Of a stretch of 64,000 nt of DNA, positions 41,325 through 49,378 are shown one piece after another. The position numbers were made by a program, and so were the translations under genes. Source of the DNA: Pseudomonas sp. URIL14HWK12:I12 (GTDB taxonomy: Bacteria > Pseudomonadota > Gammaproteobacteria > Pseudomonadales > Pseudomonadaceae); assembly GCF_003097135.1 (NCBI RefSeq), contig NZ_QEQL01000006.1, forward strand, positions 248,001 through 312,000, read 5' to 3'. The notes under the pieces are model-generated. The model made no database searches, was not told the origin of the DNA, and worked only from the letters and a program-made list of their open reading frames with translations. Positions within the stretch are counted from its first letter, which is position 1, and each line of letters opens with the position of its first letter.

Positions 41325-42170
41325 ATGCTGACCGATCATAAACTTCCCTTAGGCGAGTACATCGCCTCCTTCGTCGACTGGCTCACCCGCCACGGCGCCA
41401 ATGTATTCGACTGGATTGCCGTTACCCTCGAAGGAATCATCCACGGCTTCACCAACGGCCTGACCTGGTTCAACCCCTACGTGCTGGTGGTGCTCTTCGC
41501 AGCCCTGGCGTACTACATTCAGCGCAAAATCAGCCTCACAATATTCGTCGCCGTGTCGTTCCTGCTGATCCTCAACCTGGGGTACTGGCAGGAAACCATG
41601 GAAACCCTCGCCCAGGTGAGCTTCGCGACATTGGTCTGCGTGGTCATCGGCGTTCCCCTAGGCATCATCGCGGCCCACAAACCCTGGTTCTACACCGGCC
41701 TGCGCCCACTGCTCGACCTGATGCAGACGGTGCCCACCTTCGTGTACCTGATCCCGACCCTGACGCTGTTCGGCCTGGGCGTGGTTCCTGGCTTGATTTC
41801 CACGGTCGTGTTCGCAATCGCCGCACCGATCCGCCTGACCTACCTGGGCATCTGCGATGTGCCTCACGAATTGATGGACGCCGGCAAAGCCTTCGGCTGC
41901 TCTGGCCGCCAGTTGCTCACCCGCATCGAGCTGCCGCATGCCATGCCCAGCATCGCTGCCGGGGTTACCCAATGCATCATGCTGTCGCTGTCGATGGTAG
42001 TGATTGCCGCCCTGGTGGGCGCCGATGGCCTGGGCAAGCCGGTGGTCAACGCCCTGAACACCGCCGATATCGCCCTGGGCTTCGAAGCAGGCCTGGCCAT
42101 TGTGCTGTTGGCGATCATGCTCGACCGCATCTGCAAGCAGCGTGAAGTGAAAGTGGGAGGTGACGCATGA
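41325..42170 (+). CDS. cbcW: Choline/betaine ABC transporter permease
   Basis: 281 residues of the BPD/OpuAB permease family. An N-terminal amphipathic segment is followed by about six membrane helices (YVLVVLFAALAYYIQRKISL, VSFLLILNLGYW, VSFATLVCVVIGVPLGIIAA). The coupling loop is DAGKAFGCSGRQLLTRIELP. The ATG at 41325 was preferred; the ATG at 41313 overlaps the only AGGTGG signal. The stop overlaps the cbcV start by 4 bp (ATGA). Confidence 0.92.
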   Translation: MLTDHKLPLGEYIASFVDWLTRHGANVFDWIAVTLEGIIHGFTNGLTWFNPYVLVVLFAALAYYIQRKISLTIFVAVSFLLILNLGYWQETMETLAQVSFATLVCVVIGVPLGIIAAHKPWFYTGLRPLLDLMQTVPTFVYLIPTLTLFGLGVVPGLISTVVFAIAAPIRLTYLGICDVPHELMDAGKAFGCSGRQLLTRIELPHAMPSIAAGVTQCIMLSLSMVVIAALVGADGLGKPVVNALNTADIALGFEAGLAIVLLAIMLDRICKQREVKVGGDA

Positions 42171-43390
42171 GCATCATCCGTTTCGAAGATGTCGACGTCA
42201 TCTTTTCCGAGCGCCCGCGCCCTGCGCTGGAATTGCTCGACCAAGGCCTTTCGCGGCCAGAGATTCTCAAGAAAACCGGCCTGGTGGTCGGCGTCGAAAA
42301 GGCCAACCTGGAGATCAACAAAGGCGAGATCTGCGTGCTCATGGGCCTGTCGGGCTCGGGCAAATCGAGCCTGCTGCGCTGCATCAACGGCCTGAACACC
42401 GTCAGCCGCGGCAAGTTGTTCGTCGAGCACGAGGGTTCGCAGATCGACATTGCCAACTGCACCCCGGCACAGTTGAAAATGATGCGCACCCAACGTATCG
42501 CCATGGTGTTCCAGAAGTTCGCCCTCATGCCCTGGCTGACGGTGCGTGAAAACATCAGCTTCGGGCTGGAGATGCAAGGCCGCCCCTCCGAGGAGCGGCG
42601 CAAGCTGGTAGATGAGAAGCTTGAGCTGGTGGGCCTGACCCAATGGCGCAACAAGAAACCCGACGAGCTTTCCGGCGGCATGCAGCAGCGGGTGGGCCTG
42701 GCCCGTGCGCTGGCCATGGATGCCGACATCCTGCTGATGGACGAACCCTTCTCCGCACTCGACCCGCTGATCCGCCAAGGCCTTCAGGACGAGCTGCTGG
42801 ACCTGCAACGCAAGCTGCACAAGACCATCGTATTCGTCAGCCACGACCTGGACGAAGCGCTCAAGCTCGGCACGCGCATCGCCATCATGAAAGACGGCAA
42901 GATCATCCAGTACAGCAAGCCTGAAGACATCGTACTCAACCCGGCCGATGACTACGTGCGCACCTTCGTGGCGCATACCAACCCGCTCAACGTGCTGCGC
43001 GGCCGCAGCCTGATGCGCCCGCTCACGGCGTGCACTGGCAGTGGCCGCGACGCCCTGCTCGACCCAGGCAGCGACACTTGGTTGAGCCTTTCGGAAAACG
43101 GCTACCTGCAAGGCGCCCGCCAGGGCAACGTTGCATTGGACGTGCAGAACTGGGCGAACGGGCAAGACATCGAAAGCCTGGCACGCCGCCCTACGCTGGT
43201 CCAGGCGGACATCTCCATGCGCGATGCGTTGGCGATTCGTTATCACACCGGCAACAAGCTGGTGCTGCACGATGACAACCGCGTCGTCGGCATCCTGGGC
43301 GACAGCGAGCTGTACCATGCGCTGCTGGGCAAGAATCTCGGCCACCATGAGGAGCAGGGGCAGGTCGTTCCGCTTCGCAAAGCCAACTGA
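42167..43390 (+). CDS. cbcV: Choline/betaine ABC transporter ATP-binding protein
   Basis: 407 residues. Walker A GLSGSGKSS, signature LSGGMQQR, Walker B ILLMDEPF and the H-loop VSHDLDEA are all intact. The C-terminal part (about 280-400) is a CBS-like regulatory region with TLVQADISMRDALAI and VVGILGDSELYHAL, as in OpuAA/ProV-type proteins that respond to ionic strength. It is the last gene of cbcXWV; a strong terminator follows 21 bp downstream. Confidence 0.93.
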   Translation: MSIIRFEDVDVIFSERPRPALELLDQGLSRPEILKKTGLVVGVEKANLEINKGEICVLMGLSGSGKSSLLRCINGLNTVSRGKLFVEHEGSQIDIANCTPAQLKMMRTQRIAMVFQKFALMPWLTVRENISFGLEMQGRPSEERRKLVDEKLELVGLTQWRNKKPDELSGGMQQRVGLARALAMDADILLMDEPFSALDPLIRQGLQDELLDLQRKLHKTIVFVSHDLDEALKLGTRIAIMKDGKIIQYSKPEDIVLNPADDYVRTFVAHTNPLNVLRGRSLMRPLTACTGSGRDALLDPGSDTWLSLSENGYLQGARQGNVALDVQNWANGQDIESLARRPTLVQADISMRDALAIRYHTGNKLVLHDDNRVVGILGDSELYHALLGKNLGHHEEQGQVVPLRKAN

Positions 43391-43411
43391 CCCTAAGCTG
43401 TAAGCGCCTGG

Positions 43412-43464
43412 CCGCAAGCCTCACGTTCGAAGCGCAGTACTTCGAGCGTGGGCTTGCGGTTTTT
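43412..43464 (+). terminator. Terminator after cbcV
   Basis: A long imperfect stem beginning CCGCAAGCC (43412-43420) pairs with GGCTTGCGG (43451-43459), followed by five T (43460-43464). Additional pairing (CGTTCGAA with TTCGAGCG) extends the stem inward. Confidence 0.85.
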
Positions 43465-43543
43465 GCATCTGGGGTGTTTGAAGTTTTTCTGGCGAGTACA
43501 ATCCCTCCTCTTTGCATAGCCACTAACGACGTCGCTTTCGTTA

Positions 43544-43557
43544 ATTGAACGACCAAT
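43544..43557. promoter_or_regulatory. Candidate BetI operator
   Basis: The dyad ATTGAACGACCAAT (ATTG arms, 6-bp centre) lies in an AT-rich stretch 76 bp before betI. BetI is a TetR-type repressor that binds near its own gene and is released by choline or betaine aldehyde. The match to a BetI site is by position and symmetry only. Confidence 0.5.
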
Positions 43558-43632
43558 CAAAATAAAATAGACTGGCCCTCGCCAGCGCTCGATGGTTCGC
43601 CATGGGCACTTGGGCCGTGAGGAGATTCACCG

Positions 43633-44232
43633 ATGCCTAAAGTCGGGATGCAACCCATCCGCCGCCAACAGCTGATCGAGGCCACCTTGCAAGCGGTCGA
43701 TCAAGTAGGTATGGCCGACGCCAGCATCGGCAGAATCGCCAAGATGGCCGGGGTTTCCAACGGCATCATCAGCCATTATTTCCAGGACAAGAACGGCTTG
43801 ATCTTCGCCACCATGAGCTACTTGCTCAAGGAGCTGTCGACCAAGGCCGCCGAACGCCGCCGGGCGCTGACCTGCAATAGCCCGCGTGCACACCTGCAGG
43901 CAATCATCGAAGCCAACTTCGACGCCAGCCAGGTGAACAACGCAGCGATGAAAACCTGGCTCGCCTTCTGGGCCGCCAGCATGCACCAAGCCTCGCTGCA
44001 CCGCCTGCAGCGGGTCAATGACCACAGGTTGTATTCGAACCTGTGCAGCCAATTCCGCCGAGCGCTGCCGCTGCCACAGGCACGCAGCAGCGCACGGGGG
44101 CTGGCCGCCTTGATCGACGGCCTATGGCTGCGCGGTGCGCTTTCGGGCGATACCTTCGATACCGCACAGGCCCAACGTATCGCGCTTGAGTACGTCGACC
44201 AGCAACTGGCCAAGCAACCGGCGCAGGGCTGA
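43633..44232 (+). CDS. betI: Choline-responsive TetR-type repressor BetI
   Basis: 199 residues, very like Pseudomonas BetI over its whole length (MPKVGMQPIRRQQLIEATLQ; MAGVSNGIISHYFQDKNGLI; MKTWLAFWAASMHQ). The N-terminal TetR helix-turn-helix is at about 10-60 and the ligand domain follows. BetI normally represses betIBA. Here no betB, betA or betT follows: the next gene is convergent serB 23 bp away. The target enzymes must lie elsewhere in the genome or be absent. Confidence 0.92.
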   Translation: MPKVGMQPIRRQQLIEATLQAVDQVGMADASIGRIAKMAGVSNGIISHYFQDKNGLIFATMSYLLKELSTKAAERRRALTCNSPRAHLQAIIEANFDASQVNNAAMKTWLAFWAASMHQASLHRLQRVNDHRLYSNLCSQFRRALPLPQARSSARGLAALIDGLWLRGALSGDTFDTAQAQRIALEYVDQQLAKQPAQG

Positions 44233-44255
44233 CCGGCGCCGGGCATGTGACGTGG

Positions 44256-45449
44256 CTACCGGGCCTTGAGCTTGCCGTTGGCAACACCCAGCAGATAGAG
44301 CACGCCGTCCAGGCCCAGGGTGGTAATGGCATGCTGGGCCGACTGGCGCACCAGAGGCTTGCCGCGAAATGCAACGCCCAGCCCGGCCAGCGCAAGCATC
44401 GGCAGGTCGTTGGCGCCGTCACCCACAGCGATGGTCTGGGCGAGTGTCAGCCCTTCCCTGGCGGCCAGCTCACGCAGCAGGTCGGCCTTGCGCTGGGCAT
44501 CGACGATCGGCTCGACGGCGACCCCCGTGCATTTGCCATCGACGACTTCGAGCTCGTTGGCGAACACATAATCGATGCCAAGGCGCGCCTGAACCTGCTT
44601 GGCGAAGTAGGTAAAGCCGCCGGAGAGAATGGCGGTCTTGTAGCCAAGCCTGCGCAGGCCGGCGAACAGTTCTTCTGCACCCTCGCTCAGGCGCAAACCG
44701 GCCCCTATCGAATCCAGCACGCTGACATCCAGCCCCTTGAGCAGCGCCAGGCGCTCCTTGAAGCTGGCACGGAAGTCGAGCTCGCCGCGCATCGAGCGTT
44801 CGGTGATCTCCGACACACGCTCGCCGACCCCTGCCGCCTTGGCCAGCTCATCGATGACCTCGGCCTGAATCAAGGTGGAGTCCATGTCGAAAACTGCCAG
44901 CCGGCGGTGAGTACGTTCGAGGGTATCGGCCTGGATGGCTACATCCATGCCCAGCGCGTCAGCGGCGGCCAGGCAGTCGGCACGCAAACCTTGGGGGTCG
45001 ACGGGGGCACCGGCCAACGTGAGCTCAACGCAGCCCCTTTCGCCCCCGTCGAGCGGGGTGATGGCCGAGAGGCGTTGGGCGCTTTCGACCTGCAGGCCAT
45101 GAGCCTGCACGATCGCCACCACGCGGCCCAACTGCTCAGCGGTAACCCGGCGGGACAGCAACGAAAGGACGTAGCGCTGCTCGGCCTCTAGCTGCATACG
45201 GTCGTGATACTGAACTTGCGTGAGCACGCAGGTCTCGACTTTCGCCGCCAGCGCGTTGAGCGCTACCTGCAAACCGTCACTGCTTTCCAGTGGCAGGCGC
45301 ACGATAAACCCCATGCTGTGCTTGCCCAATGTCGTCGCGCTTTTGACTTCCAGCAATTCGGCACGAGCCTTTGCCAGCAAGCCAGCCACCTCGCCGAACA
45401 AACCTTGCGTTTGCTCAGCGGTGATGTTGATCAGGACGATTTGAGCCAA
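44256..45449 (-). CDS. serB: Phosphoserine phosphatase
   Basis: 397 residues. Two ACT-like regions (about 3-80 and 93-170) precede a HAD phosphatase domain with Asp188 and Asp190 (FDMDSTL), AILSGGFTYFAKQ and GDGANDLPML. It releases serine from phosphoserine. The start is TTG at 45449 with GAGGTG just upstream; no in-frame ATG follows until beyond residue 40. The first ACT region lacks the usual DRPG ligand-loop motif (here AEQTQGLFGEV), so its regulation may differ. Confidence 0.92.
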   Translation of the reverse strand: MAQIVLINITAEQTQGLFGEVAGLLAKARAELLEVKSATTLGKHSMGFIVRLPLESSDGLQVALNALAAKVETCVLTQVQYHDRMQLEAEQRYVLSLLSRRVTAEQLGRVVAIVQAHGLQVESAQRLSAITPLDGGERGCVELTLAGAPVDPQGLRADCLAAADALGMDVAIQADTLERTHRRLAVFDMDSTLIQAEVIDELAKAAGVGERVSEITERSMRGELDFRASFKERLALLKGLDVSVLDSIGAGLRLSEGAEELFAGLRRLGYKTAILSGGFTYFAKQVQARLGIDYVFANELEVVDGKCTGVAVEPIVDAQRKADLLRELAAREGLTLAQTIAVGDGANDLPMLALAGLGVAFRGKPLVRQSAQHAITTLGLDGVLYLLGVANGKLKAR

Positions 45450-45510
45450 GACACACCTCGATTTCGCAAAAAAAAGCGCATTCTACTCAGTTTCCGTGCC
45501 GGGCGGCGCT

Positions 45511-45538
45511 TTGACGCCCAATAGGCCCTCGCTATACT
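45511..45538 (+). promoter_or_regulatory. Sigma70-type promoter of the AhpA-like gene
   Basis: A -35 box TTGACG (45511-45516) and -10 box TATACT (45533-45538) separated by 16 bp, 33 bp before the proposed GTG start. It is among the best sigma70 matches in the window. Confidence 0.65.
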
Positions 45539-45570
45539 GCGCAACAAATTTATGGCCAGAGAAAAGCGAA

Positions 45571-47076
45571 GTGAACCGGCCCGCGCCTGTGAAAAACGAT
45601 AATTTCTTCCTGCTGATCTTTCGCGCCCTGCGCCATCGCCGCACCCCGATCGCTCTGCGAATCGCCAGCCACAACGTCATCATCGTGGCAGTGGCGCTGG
45701 TGATCTACACCTGCGTGATGGGTTTGCAGTTCAAGGAGGCCATGCACAAGCAGGCGGATGCGGTCGGCACGAGCCTGACCACCCAGACCGCCTCCTCAGC
45801 CACCGAGCTGTTGATGTCCAACGACATCCTCAGCCTGAATGTGCTGCTGGGTAACCTTGCCAAGAACCCGCTGGTGGCGCACGCCGCTATCTATAGCGCA
45901 GACGGCCGCACCATCGCCGAAGCGGGTCAGAAGCCTCGAACCGGGCTGCTGACCATGTCGGGGGGGGTGTACGAGCAGAAGATCAGCTTCCAGGACGTCA
46001 ATACAGGCACGCTGCGCGTGAGCCTCGACATGAGCCAGTTCCAGCAGCCGATGACCATCAGCCTGCAAAGCATGGGCATCCTCAGCGTGATCCTGCTGGC
46101 ACTGTCGCTGGCCTTCAGCCTGCGCATCGGGCGAAACATCACCCTTCCGCTCCTTCAATTGCGCGTCTGGCTGCGTGACCTGGACCCCTACACCCCAGGC
46201 GTTGAACGCCAGGACGAAGTTGGCGATCTTGCGCGCAACCTTCAGAAGAAGTTTGCTGCGCCCATGCCAGAGCCTGAACCAGAGCCGGAGCCTGAAGACG
46301 ACCTGGACGACGAACCTGCCTACACACCTCCGCCCAATGCCAAGGCCGCCTTTGGCAGCAAGCCGGCGCCACAGCGGCAGGTGCGCGCCGAAGAGGACGA
46401 CGAGGATGATGAAGTCTTCGCCGATTTGGGCAGCTTCGATGAACAAGGCGAGGCACCGCGCAAGGCCGTGCCGGCTGTCGCCCAAGCGGCTGCTGATGTG
46501 CGCGCACCGCAGTTCACTGCGCTGCTGGCCGTTCAGCTCGGCGCCCAGGAGCAACTGCGTCGCCTGCCTCGCACCCGCCTGCTGGAGCTGCTTGAGCGTT
46601 ATCGCGATGTGCTGGCGCAGGCTGCCTCGTTGTACCAAGGCGTCGTACACACGCTCAGCGATGGCAGTTCGTTGATCCTTTTCCATACCGACGATTGCGG
46701 TGACGACTACCTGACCAACGCCCTGTGTTGCGGTGAGTTGTTGCGGGCCATGGGGCATCAGCTGCAGATCGAAGTCGCTGACAGCGGCATCACCCTGCAA
46801 CTGCAATTGGGTTTGATGCTGGCCGATGACCTCTATGGCATCAGCCAAGTCGACCTGTTGCTGACCGAGCCGGCCCAGGCCGCACTGGCGCTTTCTCAGC
46901 ACAGCCGCAACCTGCTGCTGGTAGAGCGCCGGGTCGGGGAAGACCTGCTGATCCGCCAGCGCGCGCGCATCCGCCCGATCGCCAGCCCTGAGGGGGCTTG
47001 CTGCGTCGAGCGTCTGCTGGAGCCCTATCCGTCGCTGCTGGAGCGCCAGCTCACGCGGATGGCCGACCGTAACTAG
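45571..47076 (+). CDS. AhpA/YtjB-family membrane protein with HAMP-like region
   Basis: 501 residues from a GTG at 45571. TM1 lies near 35-55 (NVIIVAVALVIYTCVMGLQF), followed by a periplasmic domain to about 165 and TM2 (MGILSVILLALSLAFSLRIG). A HAMP-like coil leads to a Pro/Glu linker (PEPEPEPEPED) and a cytoplasmic domain of about 190 residues with FTALLAVQLGAQEQLRRLPR and LQLGLMLADDLYGISQVDLL. The family is commonly divergent from serB in Pseudomonas, as here. Its role is unknown. The TAG stop shares the palindrome CTAG with the convergent downstream gene. Confidence 0.82.
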   Translation: MNRPAPVKNDNFFLLIFRALRHRRTPIALRIASHNVIIVAVALVIYTCVMGLQFKEAMHKQADAVGTSLTTQTASSATELLMSNDILSLNVLLGNLAKNPLVAHAAIYSADGRTIAEAGQKPRTGLLTMSGGVYEQKISFQDVNTGTLRVSLDMSQFQQPMTISLQSMGILSVILLALSLAFSLRIGRNITLPLLQLRVWLRDLDPYTPGVERQDEVGDLARNLQKKFAAPMPEPEPEPEPEDDLDDEPAYTPPPNAKAAFGSKPAPQRQVRAEEDDEDDEVFADLGSFDEQGEAPRKAVPAVAQAAADVRAPQFTALLAVQLGAQEQLRRLPRTRLLELLERYRDVLAQAASLYQGVVHTLSDGSSLILFHTDDCGDDYLTNALCCGELLRAMGHQLQIEVADSGITLQLQLGLMLADDLYGISQVDLLLTEPAQAALALSQHSRNLLLVERRVGEDLLIRQRARIRPIASPEGACCVERLLEPYPSLLERQLTRMADRN

Positions 47077-47663
47077 ACCAGCAAATCGCCCTGCATGCGT
47101 TCCAGCAGGCCCTGGATCGCATCCAGGCGCAGGCCAGGGTCGTCGGTTTCCAGCAAGCGCAGCTTCTCCTGGTCCTCGAACGGCAGCAGGTAGGCCAATT
47201 TGTTGCCCAGGGCATGCTGGCCACTGGCATGGCTGCCCATGTCCAGCGACTCCACCAGCGGGTGCTCAGCCAGCGCCGCCAGCAGCGCGAGCAGGTCTTC
47301 GTCACGCTCCTCCAGCGGTGCATCCGGCAACTCGTTGAGCCACTGCACCTCGCCGATCAGCAATTGGTCCTTCTGGGTGTGGGTTTCGAGCACTCGGAAG
47401 CGGCGCCCGCCTTCGACCCGGATGCCCAACAGGCCGTTGTCCTGGCGCTGGAAGTCGCGGATCAGGGCCTCACAGCCTACCTTGGCGTGCTCACGGGGGG
47501 GCGCGCCAACTTCATCGCCCTGCACGATGCACACCACACCGAAACCGGTGCCTGCCTTCATGCAGCGGCCGATCATGTCCAGGTAGCGCGCTTCGAAGAT
47601 CTGCAGGTCCAGTGTGCAGCCCGGAAACAGCACGGTATTGAGGGGAAACAGCGGCACATTCAT
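47073..47663 (-). CDS. LON-substrate-binding-domain protein
   Basis: 196 residues consisting of a Lon N-terminal (PUA-like) domain without protease. The sequence MNVPLFPLNTVLFPGCTLDL then IFEARYLDMIGRCMKAGTGF is typical. Function of stand-alone LON domains is unproven; substrate or peptide binding is assumed. The start at 47663 has AAGGA seven bases upstream. It is 14 bp after lrgB on the same strand. Confidence 0.85.
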   Translation of the reverse strand: MNVPLFPLNTVLFPGCTLDLQIFEARYLDMIGRCMKAGTGFGVVCIVQGDEVGAPPREHAKVGCEALIRDFQRQDNGLLGIRVEGGRRFRVLETHTQKDQLLIGEVQWLNELPDAPLEERDEDLLALLAALAEHPLVESLDMGSHASGQHALGNKLAYLLPFEDQEKLRLLETDDPGLRLDAIQGLLERMQGDLLV

Positions 47664-47677
47664 GGTTGCATCCTTCA

Positions 47678-48394
47678 TCAAACGAAGAGGCTGATCGACA
47701 ACGGCAGCAGGATCGCGGTGCTGACGCCCATCAGGCTCATGCCCAGCGCCGCGAAGGCGCCGCACTCCTCACCTTCGGTAAGCGCTACCGAGGTGCCCAC
47801 AGCATGGGCACATATACCCAGCGCCATGCCGCGCGCCGCCGGCGCATCGACCTTGAGCAGGCGCAACACACCCGGGCCGACGATGGCACCTACGACCCCG
47901 GTGATGAGCACGAACACCGCCGCCATGCCCGCCACGCCCCCAAGCTGGTCAGCCACCAGCATGGCGATCGGCGAGGTCACCGATTTGGGGGCGAGGGTCA
48001 TCAGCAAGAGATGGTCGGCGCCCAGCCAGGTGCCCAAGGCCAAGCCGGAAACGGTCGCGAACACACCCCCTGCCACCAGCGTAGCCAAGGTGGGCCAGAA
48101 CAGTTGGCGAATACGCCTGACATTCAGATAAAGCGGCACGGCCAGGGCTACCGTGGCGGGCCCCAGCAGAATGCCGAGGATCTCGGTATTGCGCTTGTAC
48201 TCATCGAACGCCAGGCCACACAGCCAGAGCACAGTGATCACCGCCACCATCGACAGCAACACCGGCTGCAGCAGCACCAGGCGAGTTTTTTCGAACAGCT
48301 TCAGCGCCAATTGATAAGCACCCAAGGTAATGCCGAGCGCGAACAGCGGGTGATGCACTACCGCACTCAAGGCGTGCTGCCAGGCCAGGTTCAT
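47678..48394 (-). CDS. lrgB: LrgB/CidB-family membrane protein
   Basis: 238 residues with about seven membrane helices (PLFALGITLGAYQLALKLFE, VFVLITGVVGAIVGPGVLRL) and the family motif APKSVTSPIAMLVADQLGG. It pairs with the LrgA-like protein encoded just upstream, overlapping by 4 bp. LrgAB/CidAB systems were described as holin-like and, in several bacteria, as transporters of pyruvate or related metabolites. The exact role here is not known. Confidence 0.88.
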   Translation of the reverse strand: MNLAWQHALSAVVHHPLFALGITLGAYQLALKLFEKTRLVLLQPVLLSMVAVITVLWLCGLAFDEYKRNTEILGILLGPATVALAVPLYLNVRRIRQLFWPTLATLVAGGVFATVSGLALGTWLGADHLLLMTLAPKSVTSPIAMLVADQLGGVAGMAAVFVLITGVVGAIVGPGVLRLLKVDAPAARGMALGICAHAVGTSVALTEGEECGAFAALGMSLMGVSTAILLPLSISLFV

Positions 48395-48738
48395 TGCCCA
48401 CCTCTGCGCAACAGGCGATTCATCAGCGCGCCGGCGAACGCGATACTCAGGACGACTGAAACGCATAACGAGCCGACGATCGCCCAGAAATGCTCCGCGA
48501 TTACGCCGGCATAGGCCATTACCCCCACTGCCGGCGGCACCAGCAGCAGCGGCAGGTAACGCAGCAGCGAAGCCGAAGCCTCGCTCACAGGTGCCGGCAC
48601 CTCGCCGTTCCACATCAGCCAGGCGAACAGCAGCAGTAGCCCGATGATGGGCCCAGGCAGCAGCGAAAGGCCCAACGCATTCAGGCCCGTGCCCAGCAAT
48701 TGGAAGAAAATCAGCCATGTCAGGCCGCGCAACAGCAT
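48391..48738 (-). CDS. lrgA: LrgA/CidA-family membrane protein
   Basis: 115 residues with four predicted helices: LTWLIFFQLLGTGLNALGLS, LPGPIIGLLLLFAWLMWNG, LPLLLVPPAVGVMAYAGVIA and WAIVGSLCVSVVLSIAFAGA. The motif LLPGPIIG is the CidA/LrgA hallmark. The ATG at 48738 follows GGGGGCGATT. It is translated before lrgB with a 4-bp overlap, as is usual for these pairs. Confidence 0.88.
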   Translation of the reverse strand: MLLRGLTWLIFFQLLGTGLNALGLSLLPGPIIGLLLLFAWLMWNGEVPAPVSEASASLLRYLPLLLVPPAVGVMAYAGVIAEHFWAIVGSLCVSVVLSIAFAGALMNRLLRRGGQ

Positions 48739-48860
48739 AGAATCGCCCCCTTCGTTGGTGGCGCAAGTATACCCACCGAACCCTGCGAGCGAACCCGCCT
48801 TGGCGGCACGATGGTCGGATGCGGCCGCCCCTGGCAGCCTTGATGAGGAGTTTCGACACC

Positions 48861-49316
48861 ATGCGCTATGTACCGGTTGCTGACCTGGCACAGTACGTTG
48901 GCCAGCACCTGGGCCATTCCGGCTGGCTGGTGATCGACCAGCAGCGAATCGACCAGTTCGCCACAGCCACTGGCGATCACCAGTTCATTCATGTCGACCC
49001 GGCGCGCGCCGCCGCGACGCCGTTCGGGGGCACCATAGCCCATGGCTTTCTGCTGCTTTCGCTAATGCCGCAGTTGATGGCAGGGGTGATGGTGATGCCC
49101 GAAGGCACCGAAATGGCTGTTAACTATGGTGCCGAGCAGGTGCGGTTCATTCGGCCGGTGCCGGCGGGCGCTGAGGTACGGCTTGGGGTCGAGTTGCTCG
49201 AATCCCGGGAAAAACAGCCTGGCCAGTGGCTGCTACGTGCCCGTGCGACGCTCGAAATCGCCGGCCAGGAAAAGCCCGCCTGTGTCGCCGAGCTGCTTTC
49301 ATTGTGTTTCATCTGA
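48861..49316 (+). CDS. MaoC-like (R)-specific enoyl-CoA hydratase
   Basis: 151 residues of the hot-dog hydratase-2 family. The motif DQFATATGDHQFIHVDPARA holds the catalytic Asp and His, followed by TPFGGTIAHGFLLLSLMP. Such proteins hydrate enoyl-CoA to (R)-3-hydroxyacyl-CoA, feeding polyhydroxyalkanoate synthesis or detoxifying enoyl-CoAs. The ATG at 48861 follows GAGGAG. It is divergent from lrgAB with no obvious pathway partners, so the natural substrate is uncertain. Confidence 0.88.
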   Translation: MRYVPVADLAQYVGQHLGHSGWLVIDQQRIDQFATATGDHQFIHVDPARAAATPFGGTIAHGFLLLSLMPQLMAGVMVMPEGTEMAVNYGAEQVRFIRPVPAGAEVRLGVELLESREKQPGQWLLRARATLEIAGQEKPACVAELLSLCFI

Positions 49317-49378
49317 CGGCTGTGTCTTAAGGCCATTATCTACGGCATACTCGGCGCCTCGATTTTCCGGACCGGACC

